The notes below the pieces were generated by a model. The model was not told the origin of the DNA, did not search any database, and saw only the letters and a program-made list of their open reading frames with translations. Below are positions 44,041 to 52,411 of a stretch of DNA of 55,008 nt, in pieces. This DNA is from Candidatus Peregrinibacteria bacterium (GTDB taxonomy: Bacteria; Patescibacteriota; Gracilibacteria; UM-FILTER-43-11): positions 21,384 through 76,391 of the forward strand of contig PMDG01000084.1 of the NCBI GenBank assembly GCA_003154375.1. The letters run 5' to 3'. The position numbers and the translations under genes are program-made. Each line of letters opens with the position of its first letter. Position 1 is the first letter of the stretch.

Positions 44041-45168
44041 ATGAGAATTGGTTTCGACATTTCGGCGCAGAGTCTCCAGCGGAGCGGTGTAGGCCAGTAT
44101 CAGCACCAGCTGATTCGTCATTTGCTCAAGATCGACTCGAAAAACGATTATTTATTGTACGGTTTCAATGTGCGAAATCGGAAACGCCTTGAGGCGGTCC
44201 GTTTTGACGCTCCCAACTGCCAAACGCGCGTTTTCCCCATTCCCCAGCGCCTCATCACGCTTTCGTGGATTTATTTTCGCGCCCCGGCCCTGGACCGAAT
44301 TGTGAAAGGATGCGATGTTTACCACGTTTCCGAAATCAGCATGCCACCAGTCCGAAAAGCCAAACGGGTGGCGTTTGTGCATGACTTGACCACGCTCCTT
44401 TTTCCGCAATTCCATGTGCCCTCCAACGTGTTCGTCCATCAGAGGCGTTTTGAACGTCTGGACGAGGCGGATGCGATTTTGACCAATTCCGAGACGACCA
44501 AGCGAGATATCGTCGATCGGCTGAGAATTTCCGCAGAAAAAATCCATGTGACCCATTTGGGGGCTGATGAAAGTTTCTGCCCCCTGGAGAAAGAGGGGAT
44601 TCAGCCTGTTTTGGAGCGCCACGGCATCCAGCAACCCTATTTGCTGTTTGTCGGTTCGCTTGAACCCCGAAAGAATCTGGAAACCCTGATTTTGGCCTTC
44701 AATCGTCTGAAGGAGAAGGAGCACATTCCTCATCAATTGGTGCTGGCTGGGCAAAAAGGGTGGCTTTACGAACCGATTTTTCGGGCTATTGAAAGTTCGC
44801 CGTACCGATCTGATATTGTTTTAACCGACTATTTGGCGGAAGGGGATTTGCCCGCCCTGATGAACGGGGCGGAAGTTTTTGTGTATCCTTCTTATTACGA
44901 AGGCTTCGGGTTGCCAGTTTTGGAGGCTTTGCAGTGCGGGACTCCAGTCGTGACTTCCAACGTTTCCAGCCTGCCCGAAATCGGCGGGGAGGCCTGTCTG
45001 TACGCTGATCCGCATTCGTCGGATTCGATCGGCGACCAGATCCGAATGGCGATCCAGAATCCCGACTTGCGGAAATCCCTGTCGGAAAAGGGGATTGCCC
45101 GAGCAAAACAGTTTTCATGGGATAAATGTGCGTGGGAGACGTTGGCGGTTTATGAAAATCTGAAATAA
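44041..45168 (+). CDS. Family 4 glycosyltransferase (GT-B fold)
   Basis: 375 residues from the ATG at 44041, which gives the usual GT4 opening MRIGFDISAQSLQRSGVGQY. The frame also reaches a TTG at 44023, but that adds residues not typical of the family. Features are the N-terminal Rossmann domain with SGVGQYQHQLIR, a middle VFVHDLTTLLFP-type segment (FVHDLTTLLFP at about 115), LFVGSLEPRKNLETLILAF (about 205), and the donor-binding EX7E motif EGFGLPVLE near 283, followed by CGTPVVTSN and ALF/LYADP. It transfers a sugar from an activated donor to a cell-surface acceptor at the cytoplasmic face; donor and acceptor cannot be told. Its place beside Ser/Thr/Asn-rich surface proteins makes envelope glycan or glycoprotein synthesis plausible. 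Confidence 0.9.
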   Translation: MRIGFDISAQSLQRSGVGQYQHQLIRHLLKIDSKNDYLLYGFNVRNRKRLEAVRFDAPNCQTRVFPIPQRLITLSWIYFRAPALDRIVKGCDVYHVSEISMPPVRKAKRVAFVHDLTTLLFPQFHVPSNVFVHQRRFERLDEADAILTNSETTKRDIVDRLRISAEKIHVTHLGADESFCPLEKEGIQPVLERHGIQQPYLLFVGSLEPRKNLETLILAFNRLKEKEHIPHQLVLAGQKGWLYEPIFRAIESSPYRSDIVLTDYLAEGDLPALMNGAEVFVYPSYYEGFGLPVLEALQCGTPVVTSNVSSLPEIGGEACLYADPHSSDSIGDQIRMAIQNPDLRKSLSEKGIARAKQFSWDKCAWETLAVYENLK

Positions 45169-45213
45169 CCGATGGGGCAGAATTGAACGGTTTCGTATGT
45201 TATGGGCGCCTTT

Positions 45214-45241
45214 GTAGGGACGCAATATTTTGCGTCCCTAC
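45214..45241. repeat. Perfect 12-bp inverted repeat (dispersed palindrome type)
   Basis: Arms GTAGGGACGCAA (45214-45225) and TTGCGTCCCTAC (45230-45241) around TATT. It lies 46 bp after the glycosyltransferase stop and is followed by GTTTTTTT at 45251, so it may also end transcription. Similar GTAGGGACGC palindromes are, from memory, dispersed repeats in varied bacteria. Confidence 0.8.
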
Positions 45242-45271
45242 GGAACCCACGTTTTTTTGCCCTTTCGGCTG

Positions 45272-45300
45272 TTGAATTATTGATCTATTTATGCTATAAT
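45272..45300 (+). promoter_or_regulatory. Near-consensus sigma-70-type promoter
   Basis: TTGAAT (45272-45277), 17-bp spacer, TATAAT (45295-45300), with TGC just upstream of the -10 (extended -10). The transcript would start about 20 nt before the ATG at 45327. Confidence 0.85.
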
Positions 45301-45326
45301 ATTCAGATAAAAATAAAACCTCAGCT

Positions 45327-46484
45327 ATGCGCCGTTTTCTCCGAGTCGGATTCCTGTTGGCACTTTTGTCTCTCGTCGGCCTGATCGCAGGCCTAAGTTC
45401 GAGCGCTCCCCAATCCGAGGCGGCTTTTGGCACGTCCCCCCCATGGGTGAAGAACGACCATATGCTCCCTGGGACCACTTTCGAGCAGATCATTAAGCTT
45501 AGCCGAGACGACACGGCCGAGGAATTCAAGATCAGCAGCCAGATCACTGGGGACAAGATGCTTCTCAAATGGATCAGCATCCAAGACGAAAAGAACCTGG
45601 TCATGAAAGCTGGTCAGTCCGTTTTACCAATCAAAGTGATCGTCAATGTCCCTAAGCAAGCCGCCATCCGGAACTATGTCGGTGGCATCTTCGTGGCTCT
45701 AAAACCTGCGGCATCCGATGAGGGAGGTGGCGCAGTCGCGATCAGCCTGGGCGCCCATATTGCGGTGAACATTACGGTGACCGGTGATAAGCTCACGGAT
45801 TTCACAATAAAATCCATCACAGTAGACCCCCTGAAGGAAGGGGATCCTTTCCACCTCACCGTCGAAGTGCAAAATCTGGGCAATACCGATATCGTGGAAC
45901 CCTCTGGACAGATTGATATCTACAACGGAAACAATACGGAAATCCTCAAATCGTTGACCTTTGTCCCATTGACAGAGGCGGTTTCTCCCAATGAGACCGT
46001 GAAATCCAGAATGGAGTTCAAGGATCTAATCCTCGACCCAGGCGATTATTGGATCGTGGTGAAGGCGACCAAGAACGGCAAGACCATTTACGAGAATCGT
46101 CTTTTCGAAGCAGTCATTGGAAAAGTGATTCCTGTCGTCACCCCCGAGGCCAACGTGGCCAAGAGGCCGAGCCTGCCCAAGGTGACTGAAGAAGAGGTTG
46201 TACCACCCACAACTCCTGCCGAGGTCCCCGCAGCTCCTGCCGAGGTCCCCGCCACGGGCGTTGCCCAAACTCAAACTACCACACCCCCTGTCGAGTTGAA
46301 GCCAGCTGCCCCAGTTGAGGCTCAATCCAACAATATCATCCTAATTTTCGGTCTCGCAGGCCTTGGATTCGGCCTGATCGCCATGATCGGCGTGATCGTC
46401 GCCCTCGTGATGGTGATCCGCAACCAGCGACAAGCCAACCTTGAACGCTATTTGGCCTCAAGGATGAGAGATAATGAGCCTTAG
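45327..46484 (+). CDS. Membrane-anchored protein with two Ig-like domains and Pro-rich linker
   Basis: 385 residues, paralogue of 11450-12505. The signal peptide (MRRFLRVGFLLALLSLVGLIAG...) ends near SEAAF. Domain 1 (about 33-150) opens with FGTSPPWVKNDHMLPGTTF. Domain 2 (about 155-260) contains VEVQNLGNTDIVEPSGQIDI and DYWIVVKATKNGKTIYENR. A Pro/Thr/Ala linker with two copies of PAEVPA (about 290-330) precedes a membrane helix (IILIFGLAGLGFGLIAMIG) and a short basic tail. It is transcribed from its own strong promoter and is followed by a PilT-like ATPase gene. Likely an envelope protein that binds partner proteins outside the membrane. The His-rich tail of its paralogue is absent. Confidence 0.8.
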   Translation: MRRFLRVGFLLALLSLVGLIAGLSSSAPQSEAAFGTSPPWVKNDHMLPGTTFEQIIKLSRDDTAEEFKISSQITGDKMLLKWISIQDEKNLVMKAGQSVLPIKVIVNVPKQAAIRNYVGGIFVALKPAASDEGGGAVAISLGAHIAVNITVTGDKLTDFTIKSITVDPLKEGDPFHLTVEVQNLGNTDIVEPSGQIDIYNGNNTEILKSLTFVPLTEAVSPNETVKSRMEFKDLILDPGDYWIVVKATKNGKTIYENRLFEAVIGKVIPVVTPEANVAKRPSLPKVTEEEVVPPTTPAEVPAAPAEVPATGVAQTQTTTPPVELKPAAPVEAQSNNIILIFGLAGLGFGLIAMIGVIVALVMVIRNQRQANLERYLASRMRDNEP

Positions 46485-46487
46485 CAG

Positions 46488-46625
46488 AAATTCTAAATTT
46501 GGCAATTCGCAATTTGCAAATAATTTTTAAATTTCGATTTCGAATTTCCAAACGATTCATTGAAAATTTAAACATTAAATATTGTAATTTGATTGCAAAT
46601 TGTCAAATTGCAAATTGAAAATTAT
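46488..46625. repeat. AT-rich spacer made of repeated words
   Basis: Variants of CAAATTG / CAATTTGCAAAT recur (GCAATTTGCAAATAATT, TTGCAAATTG, TCAAATTGCAAATTGAAAA), plus AATTTCGATTTCGAATTTCC. No open frame or clear promoter. Confidence 0.6.
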
Positions 46626-46639
46626 TTTAAGCAACGCCT

Positions 46640-47752
46640 ATGCAACCGAATTTAGACCCCAGTTCAATCGCATCCCAGGTCGCCATCGGGACCCAAGCCC
46701 CTTCCGAGCGCCGAATCACCCTCAACCAGCTGGTGAACCTCTGCATCGAGAAGGAGGCATCCGATATCCATTTCCGTGAAGGCGGTAAGCTGGCGCTTCG
46801 CGTGGGCGGAAAGATCGTTTTCATTGAGAATGTCGAGAAACTTTCCCGCGATGAAGCCAGGGGAATGATGGATGAGCTGCTCCCAGATCCGGAGGACAGA
46901 CGAAGGTTCAACACCTTGCGCGAACTCGATTTCTCTTACACCCATACCAATGGTGTTAATTTCCGCGTAAATCTGTATACCCAGAAGGGCAAACTCGCAG
47001 GGGTCATGCGCATGATCTCCAAGCATGTTCCTACCCTTGAGGAACTCGGAGTCCCAGAAACGGTCAAAAAATTCCTTAATCTACGCGAAGGGCTAATCAT
47101 CGTCTCTGGTCCAGCCGGTTCCGGAAAGTCCACCACGATCCAATCCATGCTTCGCTACATCAACGAGAATTCCGTGAAGCACATCCTGACGATCGAAAAT
47201 CCTATTGAATACGTGTTCGAGGATGACAAATCCATGTTCACCCAGCGCGAAGTGGGCAAAGATACCCTCACAATGGCCAGCGCCCTCCATTCGGCCCTGC
47301 GCGAAGACGCGAATATCGTGGTGGTCAGCGAGGTCGGCAATCAGGAAACCTTTGAAAACATCCTGAAATTGGTCGAGACCGGCCACCTCGTTATCGTTTC
47401 GATGCTCACCCGCGATGCGACCCACACCTTGGAGCGAATCATAAGCTTTTACCCTGTGGACCAGCAAAAGCTCGCCAAGGACCGCCTTGCCTCTTGCTTG
47501 GAGGCCATCGTCTCTCAGGATCTAGTCCAACGGGTCGACCAATCCGGGCTCATTGCCGTGTTCGAGGTGATGTCCATGAACCCGAGCATCCACAACATCG
47601 TTCGCCGTGGGAATTTCGTCCAGCTCAGGACCGCTATGCAAGCGGCCAACAATGAGGGGATGATCACCTTGGACAACTACGCTTACCATTTGGCGGAGCG
47701 GGGCATCATCAGCCAGGCGGATTTGAACGAGTATATCCAGCGCGAAGAATAA
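46640..47752 (+). CDS. PilT-like type IV pilus ATPase with altered catalytic motifs
   Basis: 370 residues, the usual PilT length, with PAS-like N-terminal domain (about 20-120; EASDIHFREGGKLALRVGG) and RecA-like core. Walker A GPAGSGKST is intact near 156-164. The Asp box reads TIENPIEYV where PilT has EDPIE. NQREVG is TQREVG. The Walker B region reads VVVSEVGNQETF where PilT has VGEMRDxET, and the His box reads VSMLTRDATHT where GTLHTNSA is usual. PilT hexamers power pilus retraction in the cytoplasm at the inner membrane. Here ATP binding looks possible, but loss of the His-box histidine and the Walker B changes suggest altered or regulatory activity. No pilin or PilC gene lies in the window. 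No Shine-Dalgarno; the downstream gene is convergent. Confidence 0.85.
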   Translation: MQPNLDPSSIASQVAIGTQAPSERRITLNQLVNLCIEKEASDIHFREGGKLALRVGGKIVFIENVEKLSRDEARGMMDELLPDPEDRRRFNTLRELDFSYTHTNGVNFRVNLYTQKGKLAGVMRMISKHVPTLEELGVPETVKKFLNLREGLIIVSGPAGSGKSTTIQSMLRYINENSVKHILTIENPIEYVFEDDKSMFTQREVGKDTLTMASALHSALREDANIVVVSEVGNQETFENILKLVETGHLVIVSMLTRDATHTLERIISFYPVDQQKLAKDRLASCLEAIVSQDLVQRVDQSGLIAVFEVMSMNPSIHNIVRRGNFVQLRTAMQAANNEGMITLDNYAYHLAERGIISQADLNEYIQREE

Positions 47753-48392
47753 AACTGATTTCGCATTTCTGATTTCAGATTTCGCATTTGCGGTATTTTT
47801 TATTGTACAAAAAAATAGTTCTATAATGCAAAAATCGTTGCCAAATATATTTGAATAAATTAATTGTTCAATTATTGAAATCCGATCCCCATTTTTGAAC
47901 CTAGTTTCTTAACAAAAAAGTCGCAGGGTCAGTTTTGAGATCCAAGATTATTTTGAGCACAATAAAATCGACAAAAAATTTGAATAAAAAAATTATTCAA
48001 AAGTTTAAATTATAATAATAAATTAAATGAATAATAAAATTGTTCATATAGATTGAAAAAGTGTATTAAAAATATTTGAACACATTTTTTAACAAATTTA
48101 TTTTGAATTTTATATAGTTATATATCCTATTATCCAGCCCAGAACGATCGCCAAAAGTACCCCCATTTATGATGGCTGTGAGCACAAAATGGCCTAACCC
48201 CATCCGGGTTTCCTGGTTGAACGTTTTTAGGTTTACTTTTTCTTACCTTTTTTCGTCATTCTCACGAAAGCGGGAATCTTCCATTAAGCCATCATCCGAC
48301 ACTAGCAATTTGCAGATTCCCTTCTACAAGGGAATGACAAATAAGGGCAAAGATCTAAGTTCAGTTTCAAATTCCAAGTTTCGTCGGAAGGT
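47753..48392. other. 640-bp non-coding convergence zone with AT-rich island
   Basis: Begins with two copies of GATTTCGCATTT (47757-47768, 47779-47790). About 47800-48130 is strongly AT-rich compared with the coding DNA, with short words such as AATAAATTAA, TTGAATAAA and TTCAAAAG. It has no open frame, no consensus DnaA box and no tRNA. A MITE-like inverted repeat follows at 48255-48338. It separates the rightward and leftward gene blocks. Confidence 0.65.
48255..48338. repeat. 84-bp MITE/REP-like inverted repeat
   Basis: The 24-nt arms start GTCATTCTCACGAAAGCGGG (48255) and end CTTCTACAAGGGAATGAC (48338). The arms match at GTCATTC...GGGAATC and each arm is itself partly palindromic. GTCATTCCC...GGGAATC ends are common in bacterial dispersed palindromic repeats. 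No transposase is nearby. Confidence 0.6.
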
Positions 48393-48746
48393 TTATATCC
48401 ACGTGCCAGTCCTAAAAACGCTCTCGAAGTGGATCTTGTCGTCTTTAAAAACCTCGATCACCTTGTATTTTCCTTTGGTCCAGACCTCTCCGTTGGCCAA
48501 AAAATGGGTCGATTCGAGGATTTTAATACTCGCCTTGGGACGAGACAGGGATTCGTTGCCTTTGGTCTCGATAAGGGGAATCTCGCCATCGAACCAGTAG
48601 TTTCTTTGGCCTTTTTTTAAAAAGGGGTACTCTTTTCCAGAATCCATCGTCTCTGGAATGCATTCCTCGGCCTTTCGGTTGCCATTTTTAAACTCTGAAA
48701 AAGCCCTTAAAGCCAAATCCGGATTGAATTCCACCTTGATTCCCAT
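48393..48746 (-). CDS. Conserved hypothetical protein
   Basis: 117 residues, soluble, no signal peptide or membrane helix. Notable stretches are VEFNPDLALRAFSEFKNGNR, GKEYPFLKKGQRNYWFDGE, LSRPKASIKILESTHF and WTKGKYKVIEVFKDDKIHFE. The general pattern agrees with a small protein I associate with Patescibacteria, but I know no function or named domain for it. It is the last leftward gene before the convergence zone, 106 bp after the PF04020 gene, with an inverted repeat between them. Confidence 0.7.
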   Translation of the reverse strand: MGIKVEFNPDLALRAFSEFKNGNRKAEECIPETMDSGKEYPFLKKGQRNYWFDGEIPLIETKGNESLSRPKASIKILESTHFLANGEVWTKGKYKVIEVFKDDKIHFESVFRTGTWI

Positions 48747-48763
48747 ACAAATTGAACTGATTT

Positions 48764-48855
48764 TAAGGATTCAGAATTCAGGAGTCAGGAATTAGCATTT
48801 TTGCCCCCAATTTCTTGCAAGTGGCTGAATCCTGAATCCTGTTTCCTGAATCCTA
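48764..48855. repeat. Imperfect inverted repeat of GGATTCAG / CTGAATCC words
   Basis: Left arm AGGATTCAGAATTCAGGAGT (from 48766), right arm CTGAATCCTGAATCCTGTTT and CCTGAATCCT (48825-48854). Each arm repeats its own word two or three times. Could end the leftward transcript of the membrane protein gene. Confidence 0.6.
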
Positions 48856-49227
48856 TTTTTTCAGAAGCCAATGGATGACCATATTGAAGAGGCTCATCAG
48901 GAAGCCGACCAGGAGGTAGGAGAAGAAGCCGCCCGTGATCACGATGGCCACCCCGTCGAATTTCAGCACGTCGAGGGCATATTGGGCGAACCAGACCAGA
49001 AATGAGTTGATGACGAAGATGAAGAGACCCGCGCTGACGAGGACGAAGGGGAGCGAGAGGAGCTTGAGGATCGGCTTCACGAGCCCATTTAAGAGACCGA
49101 AGATGATGGCGCAGATGAGATACCCTTTCCAGGAGCCGGTGATCTCGAATTTTCCGACCAGGATTACCCCCACAAAGTAGAGGGCGATGCCGTTGGCCAC
49201 GAGATGGGCGATAATGTGTTTAATCAT
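48853..49227 (-). CDS. Phage holin family 4 / YvlD-type membrane protein (PF04020)
   Basis: 124 residues, almost wholly hydrophobic, four membrane helices: about 5-25 (HLVANGIALYFVGVILVG), 32-50 (GYLICAIIFGLLNGLVKPI), 55-80 (LSLPFVLVSAGLFIFVINSF) and 93-118 (IVITGGFFSYLLVGFLMSLF). The NGLVKPILKLLSLPF segment is typical of PF04020. Despite the family name these chromosomal proteins are not proven holins; the role is unknown, with a cytoplasmic-membrane location. It follows the IleRS gene by 95 bp on the same strand and may share its transcript. Confidence 0.85.
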   Translation of the reverse strand: MIKHIIAHLVANGIALYFVGVILVGKFEITGSWKGYLICAIIFGLLNGLVKPILKLLSLPFVLVSAGLFIFVINSFLVWFAQYALDVLKFDGVAIVITGGFFSYLLVGFLMSLFNMVIHWLLKK

Positions 49228-49322
49228 TGATTAGGTCTTTTAAGACTATTGAGCCTATTGGGAGGCGGGACTTTCAAATTTCATTTTAAATGCAAATTCA
49301 GAAATCCGAAATGCAAAATGAT

Positions 49323-52300
49323 CTACCGTTTCACCTTCACCGTGATGCCATCCAATGTTCCGAACTGGTCGGGTTCGAGGATATCAAGCTCGATAGAGGT
49401 GGCGAGGGTCTCGGATTTAATGGTATCGCCGAATTTGGCCAACAACTCGGGTTTCACGCCAATCACCGCGATTTTGATTCGGTCGCTCACATGGTACTTG
49501 GCGGCCTTGCGGAGATCCTGGATTTGGCGGACGACATCGCGCGCAACGCCTTCCATCTCCAACTCCGGCGTGATGACCGTATCCAATGCCACAAGGATAC
49601 CCTCGGCGGTCTCGATGCTGGCCCCTTCCTTGCCTTGGTAACCGATTTCGATCTCTTGCGGGGTCAGTTCATGCCCTAGCACCTTGAGGTTTCCGTTGGC
49701 CAGTTTCTCGAAATGGCCGGCTTTTGCCTCTTGGATGATGGATTGGACCTCTTTGCCGAACTTGGGCCCCAAAAGCTTGGCGTTGGGCTTGGCGATCACG
49801 GTGGCGACCTCTTTGGCGTCGCGGATCAGCTCAACCTCTTTCACATTCAATTCCTCCATGATGATTCCAGACTGGGCCTTCAGGAGTTCTGGGTTGAATT
49901 GGCCACCGATGGCCACTTGAATTTTTTGAAGTGGCTGGCGGACCTTGAGTTTCAGCTTGCCACGGGCGGCCAGGCCGAGCGAAACCACGGTTTTCGCCAG
50001 GAACATCTCCTCCTGCAATTGCGCGTCGCCCTCGGTCTTGGCGGGTTTCGGGTAGGCGGTCAAATGGACCGACTCTTCGCCGGTCAGGTTCCGGTAGATC
50101 TCCTCGCTCACGAAAGGCATGAATGGAGCAATGACTTGGCACAGATTCGTGAGGACATGGAATAGCGTGGCGTAGGCCATCTTCTTGTCCCCATCGTCCT
50201 CTGTTTTCCAGAAGCGTCGGCGGGAGCGGCGGATGTACCAATTAGTGAGGTCGTCCACGAATTTGTAGATCGCGTTGCTTGCCTTTTGGAGGTCATAAGC
50301 CTCCATGTCCTCGATTTGTTGTACAATTAATTTGTTCAACTCGAGCAAGATCCAGCGATCGAGCTTGTTCTCGGATTTCACCTTCTTTTTGCTCGGTTTC
50401 CATTGGTCGATCGAGGAATACGTGACAAAGAAGCTGTAGGCATTCCAAATAGGCAAAATCATATTCCGGACCACGTCGGACACGCCCTTTTCCGAGAAGC
50501 GCAGGTCGTCGGCCTTCACCACGGGCGAGTTCATCAGATAGAAGCGCAGTGCATCGGCGCCATGGGCTTTGAGGACCTCGTTCGGATCGGGGTAGTTTTT
50601 GAGCTTTTTGGCCATTTTCTGGCCATCCTCAGCCAGCACGATGCCGTTCACGATCACGTTTTTGAAAGCGGCTTTGCCGAACAGGGCGTTCGCCAATACG
50701 TGGAGCGTGTAGAACCAACCACGGGTCTGGTCCACCCCCTCGGCGATGAACTCGGCCGGGAAATTGTTCTCGAATTTTTCCTTATTCTCGAATGGGTAGT
50801 GGAGCTGGGCGTAGGGCATGGAGCCGCTCTCGAACCAGCAGTCCAACACCTCGGGCACGCGTTTCATATTCCCTCCGCAGGGGCAGGGAATCGCGATCTC
50901 GTCCACGAAATGCTTATGAAGGTCGGGCACCTTTTTACCGCTAGCCTGTTCTAGCTCGGCGATGCTTCCGAAAACCTTGAGTTCATCGCATTTCTCGCAA
51001 CGCCAGATGGGGAGCGGTGCGCCCCAGTAGCGGTTGCGGGAGATGGCCCAGTCGCGTGCGCCCTCAAGCCATTTGCCGAAACGGCCGTCCTTGAGGTGCT
51101 CGGGTACCCAGCCGATCTTCTGGTTCGTTTTGACCAGCTTCGACTTCAGGCTCTCCACATCCACGAACCACGTGGAGATGGGGCGGTAGATGAGGGGCGT
51201 ATCGCACCTCCAGCAGAAGGGGTAACTGTGATTGATGGTCTCGTGGCGGACGATCTTTTTTTCGGCCTTCAGTTTTTCCAGGATCAAGGGGTTGGACTCG
51301 AACACGTTCTTGCCCTCGTATTCCTTCACCTCGGCGTTGAACTTGCCCTCGGCATCGAGCGGATACACCGCCTCGACTTTCATCGCCTTCAGCACGTTCA
51401 TGTCGTCCTCGCCGAACGGGGCAATGTGGACGAGACCCGTGCCGTCTTCCAGGCTGACGAAATCACCCGAAGTTACGGTGAAAACCAGTTTCTCCTTCTT
51501 TTCCGCATAATAGGGGAGCAGGGGCTTGTATTTTTTGCCGACCAGTTTTTCACCCAAAAATTCCTCGAGCACCTTGTAGTCGGCTGGATTCTTGTAGTAA
51601 TGGGGGATTCGGTCAAGCGCGAGGATGTATTTCTCGCCACTCACATCCTGGATCTTGGCGTAGGTCAAATCCTTGCCCACGGCCACAGCCAGATTGCTCG
51701 GGAGCGTCCACGGAGTGGTCGTCCACGAGAGCAGATAGGTTCCAGGCTCGTCCACCAACTCGAACTTGATGGTCAGCGCGGGATCCTGCTTGTCCTTGTA
51801 GCCCTGGTTCGTCTCGAAGTTCGAAAGGGGCGTGGCGCACCGGATGCAATAGGGGACGATCTTGTGGCCCTCGTAGATCAGGTTCTTGTCCCACAGGCTC
51901 CTAAACACCCACCAGATGGACTCCATATACTCGGGATTCATGGTCTTGTAATCGTGTTCCATGTCGACCCAGCGGCCCATGCGGTTCACGGTTGCCTTCC
52001 ACTCATTCGCGTAGCGCAAGACCACGGCCCGGCAAGCCTCGTTGAACTTGGCGATGCCGAATTGCTCAATGTCGGTCTTGCTTTTGAGCCCCAGCTCCTT
52101 TTCGACAATGTTTTCGACTGGCAGCCCGTGGCAATCCCAACCCCATTTGCGTTCGATCTTGTAACCGCGCATGGCCCAGAAACGCGGAACCACGTCTTTT
52201 AGGGTTCCAGCCAACAAGTGGCCGTAGTGGGGGAGTCCCGTGGCGAACGGAGGCCCGTCGTAGAAGGAATACTCCTTCTTTCCGCGCACGGATTTCTCGA

Positions 52301-52382
52301 AGGTCTTGTTCTCTTTCCAATAGGCGAGGATATCCTCTTCCATTTGGGGGAAAGATTGCTTGGGATTGACCGGATTAAACAT
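49323..52382 (-). CDS. ileS: Isoleucyl-tRNA synthetase, eukaryote-like (IleS2) type
   Basis: 1019 residues. Charges tRNA-Ile with isoleucine in the cytoplasm, using ATP and releasing pyrophosphate. The HIGH motif is HYGH in PPFATGLPHYGHLLAGTLKD, a sequence typical of the IleS2 group rather than IleS1. WGWDCHGLPVE follows. The CP1 editing domain shows SWTTTPWTLPSNLAVAVG. The KMSKS loop reads GQKMAKKLKNYPDP, with Ala for the Ser. The anticodon-binding domain begins about residue 650 (NMILPIWNAYSFF) and is followed by a C-terminal extension. Preceded by 29 bp and the pyrophosphatase-like gene, and by a T-box-like leader, so both are probably induced when tRNA-Ile is uncharged. No Shine-Dalgarno. 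Confidence 0.95.
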   Translation of the reverse strand: MFNPVNPKQSFPQMEEDILAYWKENKTFEKSVRGKKEYSFYDGPPFATGLPHYGHLLAGTLKDVVPRFWAMRGYKIERKWGWDCHGLPVENIVEKELGLKSKTDIEQFGIAKFNEACRAVVLRYANEWKATVNRMGRWVDMEHDYKTMNPEYMESIWWVFRSLWDKNLIYEGHKIVPYCIRCATPLSNFETNQGYKDKQDPALTIKFELVDEPGTYLLSWTTTPWTLPSNLAVAVGKDLTYAKIQDVSGEKYILALDRIPHYYKNPADYKVLEEFLGEKLVGKKYKPLLPYYAEKKEKLVFTVTSGDFVSLEDGTGLVHIAPFGEDDMNVLKAMKVEAVYPLDAEGKFNAEVKEYEGKNVFESNPLILEKLKAEKKIVRHETINHSYPFCWRCDTPLIYRPISTWFVDVESLKSKLVKTNQKIGWVPEHLKDGRFGKWLEGARDWAISRNRYWGAPLPIWRCEKCDELKVFGSIAELEQASGKKVPDLHKHFVDEIAIPCPCGGNMKRVPEVLDCWFESGSMPYAQLHYPFENKEKFENNFPAEFIAEGVDQTRGWFYTLHVLANALFGKAAFKNVIVNGIVLAEDGQKMAKKLKNYPDPNEVLKAHGADALRFYLMNSPVVKADDLRFSEKGVSDVVRNMILPIWNAYSFFVTYSSIDQWKPSKKKVKSENKLDRWILLELNKLIVQQIEDMEAYDLQKASNAIYKFVDDLTNWYIRRSRRRFWKTEDDGDKKMAYATLFHVLTNLCQVIAPFMPFVSEEIYRNLTGEESVHLTAYPKPAKTEGDAQLQEEMFLAKTVVSLGLAARGKLKLKVRQPLQKIQVAIGGQFNPELLKAQSGIIMEELNVKEVELIRDAKEVATVIAKPNAKLLGPKFGKEVQSIIQEAKAGHFEKLANGNLKVLGHELTPQEIEIGYQGKEGASIETAEGILVALDTVITPELEMEGVARDVVRQIQDLRKAAKYHVSDRIKIAVIGVKPELLAKFGDTIKSETLATSIELDILEPDQFGTLDGITVKVKR

Positions 52383-52411
52383 AGGGAAAATTAAGAATTA
52401 CGAATTATGAA
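52383..52411. repeat. Spacer with repeated GAATTATGA words
   Basis: TAAGAATTACGAATTATGAA then TTATGAG: near-tandem copies of GAATTAYGA, running into the end of the pyrophosphatase-like gene. Confidence 0.5.

Noticed and set aside
47800-48130. Replication origin
   Set aside because: AT-rich, but no TTATNCACA-type DnaA boxes and no dnaA or dnaN nearby.
48853-49227. Prophage holin indicating a phage region
   Set aside because: PF04020 proteins are common chromosomal membrane proteins, and no other phage gene is present.
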